From Oceanospirillum linum (lineage in GTDB: Bacteria > Pseudomonadota > Gammaproteobacteria > Pseudomonadales > Halomonadaceae), in NCBI RefSeq assembly GCF_900182785.1, contig NZ_FXTS01000007.1, positions 62,001 to 126,000 of the forward strand: 64,000 nt of DNA, written 5' to 3'. A program made the translations under genes and the position numbers. The notes beneath the pieces are model-generated. The model was not told the origin of the DNA. It was given only the letters and a program-made list of their open reading frames with translations, and ran no database searches. The stretch's first letter is position 1. Each line of letters begins with the position of its first letter. Shown here one piece after another: positions 25,129 to 34,582 of this stretch.

Positions 25129-26973
25129 CTATTCAGCAGAAAAGGTCTCTGCTGTTTCCTCCGTGCTCTCTGTCGGGTACTCAGATTCCTGATGTTTGGC
25201 CTGAGTGCTGAGTTCTGGTAATCGCTGTTCAACCGCATCGAGTAATGGGCTGTCCCGGAAAAGTTGTCTGGCTTCCAGTAACAGATCAACGGCTTCGTCC
25301 TGTTGACCCGAAACCCAATAGACTTCAATCAAATGGCTGGCAATTTCCGGGTCTTGCAGCTGGTTATAAGCTTGTTGCAGAAAGCGTGTCGCTTCATTGA
25401 GCTGTCCGAGTCTGAAATAAACCCAGCCCAGACTATCCGTTATGGCAGGGTCGCCCGGTTTTAGTGCTGCTGCTTTGCGGATCAGTAACAGTGCTTCCGG
25501 ATAGCGATCTGTATATTCAGTCAGCGTATAGCCCAACGTATTCAGAACCATGGCGTTATTAGGTTCATTATCCAGGATTTCCCGAAGATCCCGTTCCAAT
25601 GCAGGGATATCCTGTTTTTTCAGGGAGATCATTGCGCGGCTGTACAGGAGTTCATAGTCAGGGCCTTCGGATAATATCGCTTCGGTCAGTAGCTGATGGG
25701 CGTCGTCAAGCCTGTTCTGGGCAAGCAGAAGCTCACTCTCCAGCAGATAGAGGCGAACTCTGTACTCAGGTAAAGTCAGACGTAGTGTGGCCAGATGAGC
25801 ACGTGCCTCATCACTCTCTCCCTGAGCGATCAGTAACTGTGCCGCCCTTGCCTGGGCCTGCAGGAAATCCTTACCTCCTTTGACCATCCGATAGTGATCT
25901 GTTGCTGCCTGAACATTATTTTCCTGCTCCTCAAGCCGGCCTAAATAATAGTGAGCGGCATCAATCTCGAAGCCTCTTTCCAGTAATTTATTCAACTGGT
26001 TACGCGCTTGCTCAGGCAGGCCGTTTTCCATCAGGATCAGGGCAAGAGATAGTGTCAGCTGGCCGTTTTCGGGATGATTGCTCGCGATTTTGGAAAATAC
26101 CTGCTGCGCCTGGTCAATATCACCGTCTTTGACCAATGTACGTGCAAGGGCCAGTTGCAGGCGCAGGCTATCCGGTTGTTTTTGGATCGCCTGTTCAAGA
26201 ATATGGATGCCTGCTCTCAGGTCATATTGAGTAATGGCCAAATCGGCTTTTAACAGGATGCTGCGGATACTCAAAGGAGCGATGTCCAGTGATATATCAA
26301 TCACCTCATTGGCTTGCTGGTGATGACCAGAGAAGTAGAGCAGCTGGGCCGTAGCTGTCAGAAGATCCGGGTTATCTGGGTGGTGTTTAAGCAAGTTGCT
26401 TATTGCTGTCAGGAGTTCATTCCGGGTGTACTCATCCGCTTCTGCACTTTGGGCCGCAAGGTAACTGAAGTGTGTTTCTTCACCCATAGACAGTAGCTCG
26501 CTCTGGAAGTCAAAAGCTCCGAGAACATCACCCTGCTGAAGCAGGAGTGTACTACTGATTCGTCGGGATTCTGTATTATCCGGAGCGGTTTCACTCCACA
26601 GGGCTGCAGCATCCAGTGTTGTTTGATTATCACCGGCATATTGCGCGATATAGGTTGCTCTGCGGGCAAGCTCCGGGCTTTGCAGACGGGCGGCTTGTTC
26701 CAGATAAAGCTGAAGTGCAAAGCCGACCTGGTTGCGCTGTCCTGCAATCTCTGCGGCCAATAAGTCCTGAATGGCTTCGCCGTCCAGTCCCTTAATGGAT
26801 TGCTCTGTCTGATGCGGGGCAAGCTGTGCTTCCGGGTGCAGATCATTGGGTGATAAGTTTAGAGCGTCGGGTTGTGTTATCTGCTGTTGGCAGCCGGATA
26901 GCCAGAGCAGAGGCAGTAGTAAGCTGACCCTGATCAGACGCGGAGATGATATAAATGCTGGCATGCCTTGCAT
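25129..26973 (-). CDS. TPR-repeat lipoprotein
   Basis: A 614-residue predicted outer-membrane or periplasmic lipoprotein: signal peptide with lipobox LWLSGC (cysteine 28), then about a dozen TPR-like helical pairs from residue 90 to 580. Canonical examples are NNAMVLNTLGYTLTEYTDRYPEA and AITDSLGWVYFRLGQLNEA. The C-terminus is acidic and Thr/Glu-rich (STEETAETFSAE). Homologues sit next to lolB and hemA in Pseudomonas (PA4667-like) and are suspected of scaffolding envelope complexes; no function is proven to my knowledge. The stop codon nearly touches the lolB start (2 nt), so the two are co-translated. Confidence 0.88.
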   Translation of the reverse strand: MQGMPAFISSPRLIRVSLLLPLLWLSGCQQQITQPDALNLSPNDLHPEAQLAPHQTEQSIKGLDGEAIQDLLAAEIAGQRNQVGFALQLYLEQAARLQSPELARRATYIAQYAGDNQTTLDAAALWSETAPDNTESRRISSTLLLQQGDVLGAFDFQSELLSMGEETHFSYLAAQSAEADEYTRNELLTAISNLLKHHPDNPDLLTATAQLLYFSGHHQQANEVIDISLDIAPLSIRSILLKADLAITQYDLRAGIHILEQAIQKQPDSLRLQLALARTLVKDGDIDQAQQVFSKIASNHPENGQLTLSLALILMENGLPEQARNQLNKLLERGFEIDAAHYYLGRLEEQENNVQAATDHYRMVKGGKDFLQAQARAAQLLIAQGESDEARAHLATLRLTLPEYRVRLYLLESELLLAQNRLDDAHQLLTEAILSEGPDYELLYSRAMISLKKQDIPALERDLREILDNEPNNAMVLNTLGYTLTEYTDRYPEALLLIRKAAALKPGDPAITDSLGWVYFRLGQLNEATRFLQQAYNQLQDPEIASHLIEVYWVSGQQDEAVDLLLEARQLFRDSPLLDAVEQRLPELSTQAKHQESEYPTESTEETAETFSAE

Positions 26974-27097
26974 GGTGTCGCCCTGCCTCTCTATTGCAGA
27001 CCCTTATATTAATAGCAATAGAGCTTAACCTGTTGCTACTACAGAAAAAACTGTCTTTTTTAATCAGCGTGGTTTTATCGGTTATCCGTCTGTTGGC

Positions 27098-30079
27098 TTA
27101 TGGCGTTTCCCGGGATGATGCTAAAGTCGTACGATCATATATCACAAGTTGATTCCGGCCATTATTCTTTGCCTGATAGAGGGCGTGATCGGCTTCCTTT
27201 AGCCAGAGATCCAGTTGTTCGCTATGTCCGGCGGGGCCGACCATGGCTCCAATACTGACAGTGATATGCAGTGATCTCTGCTGTTGTAAAACCGGATGGC
27301 CTGCAATGGCAAGCCTTAAGGTTTGCAGGCGCGCTTCCAGCCGTTCTGTGCTCGAATCTGATGTCAGAATGATAAACTCTTCGCCGCCAAAGCGAATCAG
27401 ATGATCATCCGGTTGGCTAAATTGTGTCCTCATCTGTTGGGCCAGGGCTTGCAGGCAAAGGTCTCCGGCATCATGGCCGTAATTATCATTGATCCGCTTA
27501 AAGTGATCGGCATCTACCATGGCGATTGCAACGGTTCGGCCATCCTGATGGCAGCGTGTCATGTAGGCTTCAAATGTCTGGCTCAGGTAGTTGCGATTGC
27601 CAAGATCTGTCAGTTGATCCGTAACACTTAGATGAGCCAGTTGTTCATTGGCTTTTTGTAGCTGCTGATTTAGGTTGCCCAGCTTGCGGTTCCAGTAAAA
27701 AAGCGCCAGGAAAAGCAGGCTGAATGCAGCTGCCAGCTGCCAGAGCGTCGTGTAGTCGGTTTTCTGCTCCAGTTTGATGGACAACCAGTCGTTCTCAATC
27801 TGATCCAGCTCTGTGCTGTTAAGGCTGGATAATAGTTTGTTGATTAACACCAGCAACTGGGGGTATTGGTGGTGCACTGCAACGGAAAAATTACTATCCA
27901 CAGGCAAGCGCCCGAGTACCCGGATGTCTCCCAGGCTTTCCTGTTGCAGTAAATGGCTGGTTTCAGCCAGCCCTCCGATAAAGCCATAAAGCTCATGTTC
28001 CCTGACTTGCTGGATGCCGCTTAGGGTGCTGTCAACGGGTATGAGTTTCAGTTGTGGGTAGCGTTGTTGCAGTATGGGCTGGATATTGCTGTCGCGGCTG
28101 ATGCCGATGCGCTTACCGCTTAGATCGTTGATGCTGTCTATAAAAGGGCTACCCAGGGTGCCCAGAATAACATTGGAAGCGTTATACCAGCTATTTGAGA
28201 ATAACAGGTTTTGTTGAAGCTTCTCGCTGGGGACAACCATAGGCGCCATAACGCATTTTCCGCTTTTGAGTGCAAGGAGGGTTTCCTGCCAATTGTTTGT
28301 CGGGAGAAACTCAAAGCGCAGATTATCCAGTTTCTGTTGCAGTATTGTCAGCAGACTTGCTGACATGCCGTCATGCCGGTTCTCTCTGTTTTTGTTTTCC
28401 AGGGGGTAGCGATCCGGGTGTACACAGTAGGTAATGGTGTAGTTCCAATGGTCCAGAAGGTCCTGCTCTTTCTGAGATAAAGTGATTCTGGTTTCATTGT
28501 CTGAGATTGCTTTTGCACCCAGCCAGCGGTTCTCTATGGCGCGTTTTTCTATCTGTGATATGTCATTCAATGCCTGGTCAAGAATCTCTGTGAGAGGTTG
28601 GAGTTCGGGCTGTAAGCCGAGTCGCAGGTCTTCGCCAATCAGGCCCGGCAGCCGGAGTTCGCCGGCAATCCAGACATCTGTCATGCCAAGCTCCCGAATC
28701 CAGTGATTACCATTGGGCAGAGCGGCCAAAACAAGGTCGACCTGATTCTCCATCAGAGCTTTAAACATACTGGCTTGCTCTGTATAGCTGATCACCTGGT
28801 CCGGGAAAAGTTTGCGCACGGCGGCCTCATAAAAGACACCTTGCCCAACGGCGATGCGCAAGCCTGAAAGGTCAGATGCCTTATTCAGGCGGAAATTAGC
28901 ATTTCGGGTAAAGGCCACATTGGGAATGCGGTGGTAAGGTTGTGTGAATCGGGTAAAAGCGCGTCTTTCCGGCATATCCGAGATATTGGCTATCAGGTCG
29001 AGCTCACCTTGTTTAAACAACTGGAACAGATTGCTCCATTGGTCAACAACAGGGACAAACTCAACGCCGGTCAGATCCTGTAAGCGATATAGGATATCAA
29101 CACTCAGCCCCTGCACTTTGCCATTATCAGAAAAGCTGAAAGGAGCATAGTCTCGCATCAGGCCGACCCTAAGCGGAGGCAGTCGGTTCAGATAGTCCTG
29201 CTGCTTTCGGGTCAGTTGTAGCGGTTTCTGACGTAAAGGGGACTGACCATCGTATTGCATCCAGCGTTCATTCAGCTCTTGTAGCCATCCGGCAGGCAGG
29301 GACTGGAGGCCTGCCTGAAGTTTTTTGAAGAGTTCGGGTCTGTCTTTGAGAACCCCCAATCGAAAGTCTTCAATTTCCATCCCTTTAAGAGGAGCCAGTG
29401 TATTAACTTCCAGTTGGAAAAAACCTTCCCGGCGAGCCATGTAGTTTAGTGTGATTTCCGGGCCAATGATGGTATCCACCCAGCCAAAGGCCAGTGCCTG
29501 AACCAGATTAGGCAGGAGGTCATATTCGATAACATTAATGCCCTGCTCAACGAGATAATCCCGATAGTAGATATCCCGCATAATGCCAACCCGGTATGGC
29601 TTCAGCTGATCCAGTGTTTTGATGGTGGGAAGGGGTTGTGCGCTGTTCTGCATGACAACAGTCTGACGGAGATGATAGGCACTGGTGAACAGAATATTTT
29701 TTGCCCGATCTTCGCGCCAGGATATTTCATCGATAATGTCCAGATCACCTCTTCGAAACGCAGCATAAATGTCCGGCCAGCTACCGACCCGGTAGTCAAA
29801 GCGGATACCCAGGGTTTTACTGAGTTCATTGAGCACATCAACAGAAAAGCCTTTGGCCGTGCGACCTTCGATACTGGAGTAAGGTTCATTGTCAGCAACA
29901 ACACCAACGGTCAGGCTTTCAGGTATTTCAGTCTGGGTTGTGGTTTTAGGGTGGTCTGTGGATGCTCTGACGTCTTGTATCAGCAGATAAATAACCCAAA
30001 AAAGCAGCAGCGGCATGGTTAAAGAAAAGCTATTTCTTAGGGGGCGGCCCCCACAAGGTGTTTTTAAATCGCTGGTCAT
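27098..30079 (-). CDS. Diguanylate cyclase with three tandem periplasmic amino-acid-binding-like sensors
   Basis: A 993-residue membrane receptor: a hydrophobic segment near 21-35 (signal anchor), then three consecutive SBP_bac_3 (type II periplasmic binding) modules at about 56-285, 302-525 and 545-770. A membrane span follows (779-796), then a short coiled linker (798-817) and a GGDEF domain (818-985). The active-site motif is RFGGEEF (GGEEF at 898-902), preceded by VDADHFKRINDNYGHDAGD, so c-di-GMP synthesis is expected. The inhibitory I-site RxxD is not kept (QPDD in its place). The ATG at 30079 is chosen for its GGGGAT ribosome-binding site; an upstream ATG at 30169 is possible. The ligands are unknown. 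It lies between the lolB/TPR pair and hemA. Confidence 0.88.
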   Translation of the reverse strand: MTSDLKTPCGGRPLRNSFSLTMPLLLFWVIYLLIQDVRASTDHPKTTTQTEIPESLTVGVVADNEPYSSIEGRTAKGFSVDVLNELSKTLGIRFDYRVGSWPDIYAAFRRGDLDIIDEISWREDRAKNILFTSAYHLRQTVVMQNSAQPLPTIKTLDQLKPYRVGIMRDIYYRDYLVEQGINVIEYDLLPNLVQALAFGWVDTIIGPEITLNYMARREGFFQLEVNTLAPLKGMEIEDFRLGVLKDRPELFKKLQAGLQSLPAGWLQELNERWMQYDGQSPLRQKPLQLTRKQQDYLNRLPPLRVGLMRDYAPFSFSDNGKVQGLSVDILYRLQDLTGVEFVPVVDQWSNLFQLFKQGELDLIANISDMPERRAFTRFTQPYHRIPNVAFTRNANFRLNKASDLSGLRIAVGQGVFYEAAVRKLFPDQVISYTEQASMFKALMENQVDLVLAALPNGNHWIRELGMTDVWIAGELRLPGLIGEDLRLGLQPELQPLTEILDQALNDISQIEKRAIENRWLGAKAISDNETRITLSQKEQDLLDHWNYTITYCVHPDRYPLENKNRENRHDGMSASLLTILQQKLDNLRFEFLPTNNWQETLLALKSGKCVMAPMVVPSEKLQQNLLFSNSWYNASNVILGTLGSPFIDSINDLSGKRIGISRDSNIQPILQQRYPQLKLIPVDSTLSGIQQVREHELYGFIGGLAETSHLLQQESLGDIRVLGRLPVDSNFSVAVHHQYPQLLVLINKLLSSLNSTELDQIENDWLSIKLEQKTDYTTLWQLAAAFSLLFLALFYWNRKLGNLNQQLQKANEQLAHLSVTDQLTDLGNRNYLSQTFEAYMTRCHQDGRTVAIAMVDADHFKRINDNYGHDAGDLCLQALAQQMRTQFSQPDDHLIRFGGEEFIILTSDSSTERLEARLQTLRLAIAGHPVLQQQRSLHITVSIGAMVGPAGHSEQLDLWLKEADHALYQAKNNGRNQLVIYDRTTLASSRETP

Positions 30080-30412
30080 GGTATCCCCGTTACTGAGAAA
30101 CGGTGCGCTATACTCCAGTGTCAGCCAATGCTTGGGTGAAGAATATGCCTGACATGGCAAAGAGTGCATAGCACGTTTAACTGGGCTGTATCTGGCTTGA
30201 AACGTGTCTTGAAGATGACTTTTTAATTAAAACTCCATAGTGCAATGGGAGTGTTCGCCTGTTCAAGTGAAGTTTGATAAAAACTGACCTTTTTATGATC
30301 TGAATAATTAAAAAAACACCTTATCTTCCATGTGGTTGAGTGCCACCTTAAGCTGTGGTGTGCTATTATCCACAGCCTCAAAAATGCTGGAACCGTGACA
30401 GAAGCGTTATCT
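30080..30412. other. Intergenic region between divergent GGDEF gene and hemA
   Basis: 333 bp, AT-rich in its right half. It holds an imperfect inverted repeat ACTCCAT/ATGGGAGT near 30231-30252 and the hemA -10 box. No reading frame is convincing. Confidence 0.5.
30364..30369 (+). promoter_or_regulatory. Extended -10 promoter for hemA
   Basis: TGCTATTAT (30361-30369) is a TGn-extended -10 box about 44 bp upstream of the hemA start. No well-spaced -35 box is seen (TTGAGT at 30336 is 22 bp away). Confidence 0.45.
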
Positions 30413-31675
30413 ATGAGCCTGCTTGCCTTTGGAATTAATCATAAAACTGCCCCTGTGGAAATCCGCGAACGGGTAGCTTTTACTCCGGAACAGCTGGATG
30501 GCGCGTTCCAACAGCTACGGCAGCACCCGCAGATCAGCGAAGTAGCGGTCGTATCCACCTGCAACCGTACCGAACTTTATTGTGTGGTAGACTCTGACGT
30601 CCATGGACAGGATACAACGCCTGTACTTGAATGGATGAGCCAATTCCACAATCTCGACCTGACCGACCTTGCGCGTTACAGCTACGAATATGTCAATGAA
30701 GACGCTGCCCGACACCTGATGCGTGTATCCTGTGGTCTGGATTCTATGGTTCTTGGCGAACCACAAATTCTGGGGCAGATTAAAGATGCCTATCTGAATG
30801 CGCAGGATAAAGGTTTGGTTGGCCGCGAGCTGAACCCCTTATTCCAGCAGTCTTTTGCTGTTGCTAAGCAGGTGCGGACTCAAACCTCTATTGGTGAAAA
30901 CCCCGTTTCTGTAGCCTATGCCGCAGTGAGCATGGCACAGCGTATTTTTTCTGACCTGAGTAAAAGCCAGGCGCTTTTGATTGGTGCAGGAGAGACGATT
31001 GAGTTAGTTGCCCGACATTTGCGTAATGCTGGCGTCAGCAGAATGGTTGTTGCAAACCGTACATTGAGCAGAGCGCAGGCGGTTGCTGAAGAGTTTAATG
31101 GTGAAGCCGTTGTTCTTAGCGATATCCCTCATCAGCTGGAAAAGTCCGATATTGTTATAGCTTCCACAGCCAGTCAGCTGCCGATTTTGGGTAAAGGCGC
31201 GGTAGAACGCGCTTTGAAAGTTCGCAAACACAAACCGATTTTTATGGTAGATATCGCGGTGCCGCGTGATATTGAGCCTCAGGTGAGTGAGCTGGACGAT
31301 GTTTATCTCTACAGTGTTGATGACCTGAAAGAGGTGATTGAGGAAAATATGCGCAGCCGGCAGGAAGCTGCTGAGCAGGCGGAACAGCTGGTTCTTGCGG
31401 GTGTAGGTCACTTTATGCAATCCCGGCGCGAGCGCGGTGCGGGTCAGGTGATCGGTACCTTGCGTCAGCAGATCGATAGTATCCGTGTGACCGAGCTGGA
31501 AAAGGCACTGCAGCAGTTGCAGAAAGGTCAGAGTCCGGAAGAAGTGCTCCAGCGTTTTTCTCAGTCTTTAACGAATAAGGTTTTACACGAGCCTATGGTG
31601 CAGCTGCGCCAGGCGTCAGCAGATAATCGCAATGACCTGCTGAATGGTGCCAGAACTCTGTTTGCGTTGGATTAG
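30413..31675 (+). CDS. hemA: Glutamyl-tRNA reductase
   Basis: HemA reduces Glu-tRNA(Glu) to glutamate-1-semialdehyde, the first committed step of C5-pathway tetrapyrrole synthesis. The 420-residue product (E. coli 418) has the catalytic cysteine C50 in VVSTCNRTELYC, the GEPQILGQIKDAY segment, and an NADPH-binding domain beginning LLIGAGETIELVARHL. A C-terminal dimerisation helix domain follows. I start at ATG 30413, where homologues begin MSLLAFGINHKTAP, since the upstream part of the frame spans the promoter. HemA is followed by prfA and prmC, the conserved order. Confidence 0.97.
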   Translation: MSLLAFGINHKTAPVEIRERVAFTPEQLDGAFQQLRQHPQISEVAVVSTCNRTELYCVVDSDVHGQDTTPVLEWMSQFHNLDLTDLARYSYEYVNEDAARHLMRVSCGLDSMVLGEPQILGQIKDAYLNAQDKGLVGRELNPLFQQSFAVAKQVRTQTSIGENPVSVAYAAVSMAQRIFSDLSKSQALLIGAGETIELVARHLRNAGVSRMVVANRTLSRAQAVAEEFNGEAVVLSDIPHQLEKSDIVIASTASQLPILGKGAVERALKVRKHKPIFMVDIAVPRDIEPQVSELDDVYLYSVDDLKEVIEENMRSRQEAAEQAEQLVLAGVGHFMQSRRERGAGQVIGTLRQQIDSIRVTELEKALQQLQKGQSPEEVLQRFSQSLTNKVLHEPMVQLRQASADNRNDLLNGARTLFALD

Positions 31676-31793
31676 CGACGCTTAACCTGCTTTTTTAGTC
31701 TTGTCTGGGCATTTTTGCCCACACCTCCGGCACTGTCGAAGCCGGGAACCCATCAAATATATCGCTTATAAAAGCCCTGTCGGGAAGAGAAAT

Positions 31794-32876
31794 ATGAAAC
31801 CATCCATCCACGCTAAACTGGATCTGCTTAAAGATCGTTTTGAGGAGCTACAGGCTCTGTTAAGTGATGCTGAAGTTATCTCTGATCAGAAAAAATTCCG
31901 TAGCTACTCACAGGAATACTCCGAACTTGAAGGCGTTGTAGAAACCTTTAACCAGTATGAGCAGGTTCAGGGGGATATGTTGGAAGCTGAAGCCATGTTG
32001 CAGGATGGTGATGCTGACCTGCGCGAAATGGCCCGTGAAGAGATTGAAGCCGGTAAAGATGAGCTGGAACGCTTGGATCTTGAGTTACAGAAGCTGCTGC
32101 TACCGAAAGATCCGAATGATGAACGTAACGTCTTTCTGGAAGTCCGTGCCGGAACCGGCGGTGATGAAGCTGCAATTTTTGCCGGTGACCTGTTCCGTAT
32201 GTACTCTCGCTTTGCGGAGAAAAAGCGTTGGAAAGTAGAGATTATCAGCCAAAATGAAGGGGAGCATGGCGGTTACAAAGAGATTATCACCCGTATATCA
32301 GGTGACCGTGTTTATTCTCAACTGAAGTTTGAATCCGGCGCGCACCGTGTACAGCGTGTTCCTGCGACGGAATCTCAGGGGCGTATCCATACATCTGCCT
32401 GCACTGTTGCCGTGATGGCAGAGGCTGACGAGGTCGGTACGATTGATATCAATCCGGGCGATCTGAAGATTGATACCTTCCGCGCATCAGGTGCTGGTGG
32501 TCAGCACGTTAATACCACAGATTCTGCGATCCGTATTACACACCTGCCCACCGGCACTGTGGTCGAGTGTCAGGATGAGCGCTCCCAGCATAAGAACAAA
32601 GCTAAAGCGATGTCCCTTCTGGCTTCCCGGATTCAGCAGGCCGCTGATGATAAAGCAGCTCAGGAGCAGTCTGATGCCCGCCGGAGCCTGGTGGGCAGTG
32701 GTGACCGGTCCGAGCGCATCCGCACCTATAACTACCCTCAGGGCCGGGTGACGGATCACCGGATTAATCTGACGCTGTATAAGCTGGATGAGATCATGGA
32801 AGGTGCTTTGTCTGAAGTGCTTGATCCTCTGGTGGCAGAGCACCAGGCAGACCAGCTGGCCGCGTTGAGTAACTGA
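31794..32876 (+). CDS. prfA: Peptide chain release factor 1
   Basis: RF1 terminates translation at UAG and UAA. The product is 360 residues as in E. coli. It shows the codon-recognition P-x-T motif (PAT in RVPATESQGR) and the catalytic GGQ in SGAGGQHVN, whose glutamine is methylated by PrmC, the product of the next gene. The ATG at 31794 has GGGAAGAG upstream; the longer frame into the hemA-prfA spacer has no similarity. The 118-bp spacer holds a TGGGC/GCCCA hairpin without a T-run. Confidence 0.97.
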   Translation: MKPSIHAKLDLLKDRFEELQALLSDAEVISDQKKFRSYSQEYSELEGVVETFNQYEQVQGDMLEAEAMLQDGDADLREMAREEIEAGKDELERLDLELQKLLLPKDPNDERNVFLEVRAGTGGDEAAIFAGDLFRMYSRFAEKKRWKVEIISQNEGEHGGYKEIITRISGDRVYSQLKFESGAHRVQRVPATESQGRIHTSACTVAVMAEADEVGTIDINPGDLKIDTFRASGAGGQHVNTTDSAIRITHLPTGTVVECQDERSQHKNKAKAMSLLASRIQQAADDKAAQEQSDARRSLVGSGDRSERIRTYNYPQGRVTDHRINLTLYKLDEIMEGALSEVLDPLVAEHQADQLAALSN

Positions 32877-32878
32877 GT

Positions 32879-33730
32879 ATGCTGCCAGATGTACAGGCCG
32901 CCCTTGATTGGGCGGTAGAGGCGCTAGCTACCAGTGATACCGCGCGACTAGATAGTGAGTGCCTACTGGCGGATTGTGTCAGGCAGAGCCGCACCTGGTT
33001 GTTTACCTGGCCGGATAAAATATTAAAAGATGAGCAGTGGCGGTGTTTTCAGCAGCTGGTTGAGCGTCGTAAAGCAGGTGAGCCGGTGGCCTATCTGTTA
33101 GGGTACCGTGAATTCTGGGGACTGACCTTAAAAGTCAGCCCGGATACTCTGATTCCCCGCCCGGATACAGAAGATCTTGTGGCCAAGGTACTGGAGTTGA
33201 TACCCCTGACAGAGGCAAAAGTTGCCGACCTTGGCACCGGCACTGGTGCCATTGCGCTGGCGCTGGCAGCGGAAAGGCCAGATTGGCGGATTACCGCCTG
33301 CGACTTTAACCCTGGTGCGGTAGCTCTTGCGGAAGCGAATCGTAAGGCTCTGGGGTTTGAGCAGGTCACTGTGCTGCAATCGGACTGGTGCCAGGCACTG
33401 GAAACGGATGCCGTTGCAAGGGGTGGCTTTGATCTTATTGTCAGTAACCCGCCTTATATCGAGGATGATGATCCCCATCTGTCCCAGGGTGATGTGCGTT
33501 TTGAGCCTTTAAGCGCTTTGACTTCCGGCGCTGATGGCCTGGATGATATTCGCCTGATTACACTGCAGGCTAAGGTCTGTCTTAAGCCCGGAGGCTGGTT
33601 GATTTTCGAACATGGCTATAACCAGGCTGGTGCAGTGCGGGGTATTCTTTCAGCTGCAGGTTATCAGGATGTACAAACAGCCCAGGATCTTGCCGGTGTT
33701 GATCGTATGAGCTTTGCTCAACGACCTTAA
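32879..33730 (+). CDS. prmC: Release factor glutamine methyltransferase
   Basis: PrmC (HemK) N5-methylates the GGQ glutamine of RF1 and RF2. The 283-residue product (E. coli 277) has an N-terminal five-helix domain. A Rossmann methyltransferase domain follows, with ADLGTGTGAIALALA (SAM loop) and the catalytic NPPY motif in LIVSNPPYIEDDDP. The start lies 2 nt after the prfA stop, so the two are translationally coupled. Confidence 0.97.
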   Translation: MLPDVQAALDWAVEALATSDTARLDSECLLADCVRQSRTWLFTWPDKILKDEQWRCFQQLVERRKAGEPVAYLLGYREFWGLTLKVSPDTLIPRPDTEDLVAKVLELIPLTEAKVADLGTGTGAIALALAAERPDWRITACDFNPGAVALAEANRKALGFEQVTVLQSDWCQALETDAVARGGFDLIVSNPPYIEDDDPHLSQGDVRFEPLSALTSGADGLDDIRLITLQAKVCLKPGGWLIFEHGYNQAGAVRGILSAAGYQDVQTAQDLAGVDRMSFAQRP

Positions 33731-33958
33731 TTGCCTTATATCCCTGCTTTAAAAGTGGTCTCTGCGCAATGCCTTTGCCAATAAAGGCAGAAAAATTGCG
33801 GGCAGATTTTTCTGTACTAGATAGAAGGTCTGACTCAATAAATCCGCTCAGCCCTTGAATTTTGCTACCGCTTAGCTATAAGCTCTAATCAGCAATAATT
33901 GCTGGAAGACAGATAATAACTAGCAAAACCTTCTGATTATTGAGATTTTATTTCCCCT

Positions 33959-34471
33959 ATGAAAGCTTCTAAACCTCGTGCACTCGACCGTATTGACCTG
34001 AAAATTCTTTCCTGTCTGCAGGATAATGCCCGTATATCCTACGTGGATTTGGCGAATCAGGTTGGCCTTTCAACGACACCTTGTCTGGAGCGTGTGAAGC
34101 GCCTGGAACGAAACGGGGTTATTAAAGGCTATAAAGCTCATCTGAATCCTAAATATCTGCGGGCTAATCTGCTGGTGTTTGTTGAGATCAGTCTGGAAAC
34201 TCAGTCCTCAGCCGTATTCGATGAGTTCCGTCGTGCTGTTTCCAAGCAGCCTCAGATTCAGGAGTGCCACCTGGTTTCCGGCCAATTTGATTACATCCTG
34301 AAATGCCGGATTCCGGAAATGTCGGCGTACCGCCAACTGCTGGAAGAGGTTGTTTTGACTTTGCCGGGTGTGAAAGAGTCCAAAAGCTATGTCGTGATGG
34401 AAGAGGTGAAAGAGGATACCTCTATCTATGTTCCTGATCTGAATGAATTTGATGAAAATCAGCTGACCTGA
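33959..34471 (+). CDS. lrp: Lrp/AsnC family regulator, close to leucine-responsive regulator Lrp
   Basis: A 170-residue regulator with an N-terminal helix-turn-helix (about 8-60, DLANQVGLSTTPCLERVKRLE) and a C-terminal RAM ligand-binding domain (about 75-160). Segments such as LVFVEISLETQ, QECHLVSGQFDYILKCR, MSAYRQLLEEV and LPGVKESKSYVVMEEVK follow E. coli Lrp closely, so it is likely the global Lrp rather than a local AsnC paralogue. It sits between prmC and moeB, which are neighbours in many relatives, in its own unit with a 228-bp leader region and a terminator behind it. Confidence 0.85.
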   Translation: MKASKPRALDRIDLKILSCLQDNARISYVDLANQVGLSTTPCLERVKRLERNGVIKGYKAHLNPKYLRANLLVFVEISLETQSSAVFDEFRRAVSKQPQIQECHLVSGQFDYILKCRIPEMSAYRQLLEEVVLTLPGVKESKSYVVMEEVKEDTSIYVPDLNEFDENQLT

Positions 34472-34509
34472 TCATCTGTTTTTTTGCATCAAAGGGTTAA
34501 AATACCTGA

Positions 34510-34547
34510 TAGGGCTTTCCGCATCTGCTGAAGCCCTATTTTTTTAC
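34510..34547 (+). terminator. Intrinsic terminator after lrp
   Basis: TAGGGCTT and AAGCCCTA form an 8-bp stem around a 13-nt loop, followed by seven T. It ends 36 bp before the moeB start. Confidence 0.8.
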
Positions 34548-34582
34548 GTGTTCGACCATTGCCAGCGATAGAGAAGATGACC

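Noticed and set aside
31707..31724. TGGGC/GCCCA hairpin between hemA and prfA as a terminator
   Set aside because: There is no T-run after the stem and the hemA-prfA-prmC order suggests co-transcription.
33770..33812. Stem-loops after prmC as a terminator
   Set aside because: The GCCTTT/AAAGGC stem is followed by A residues, and the next repeat is an A/T-only stem; neither gives a convincing terminator on the plus strand.
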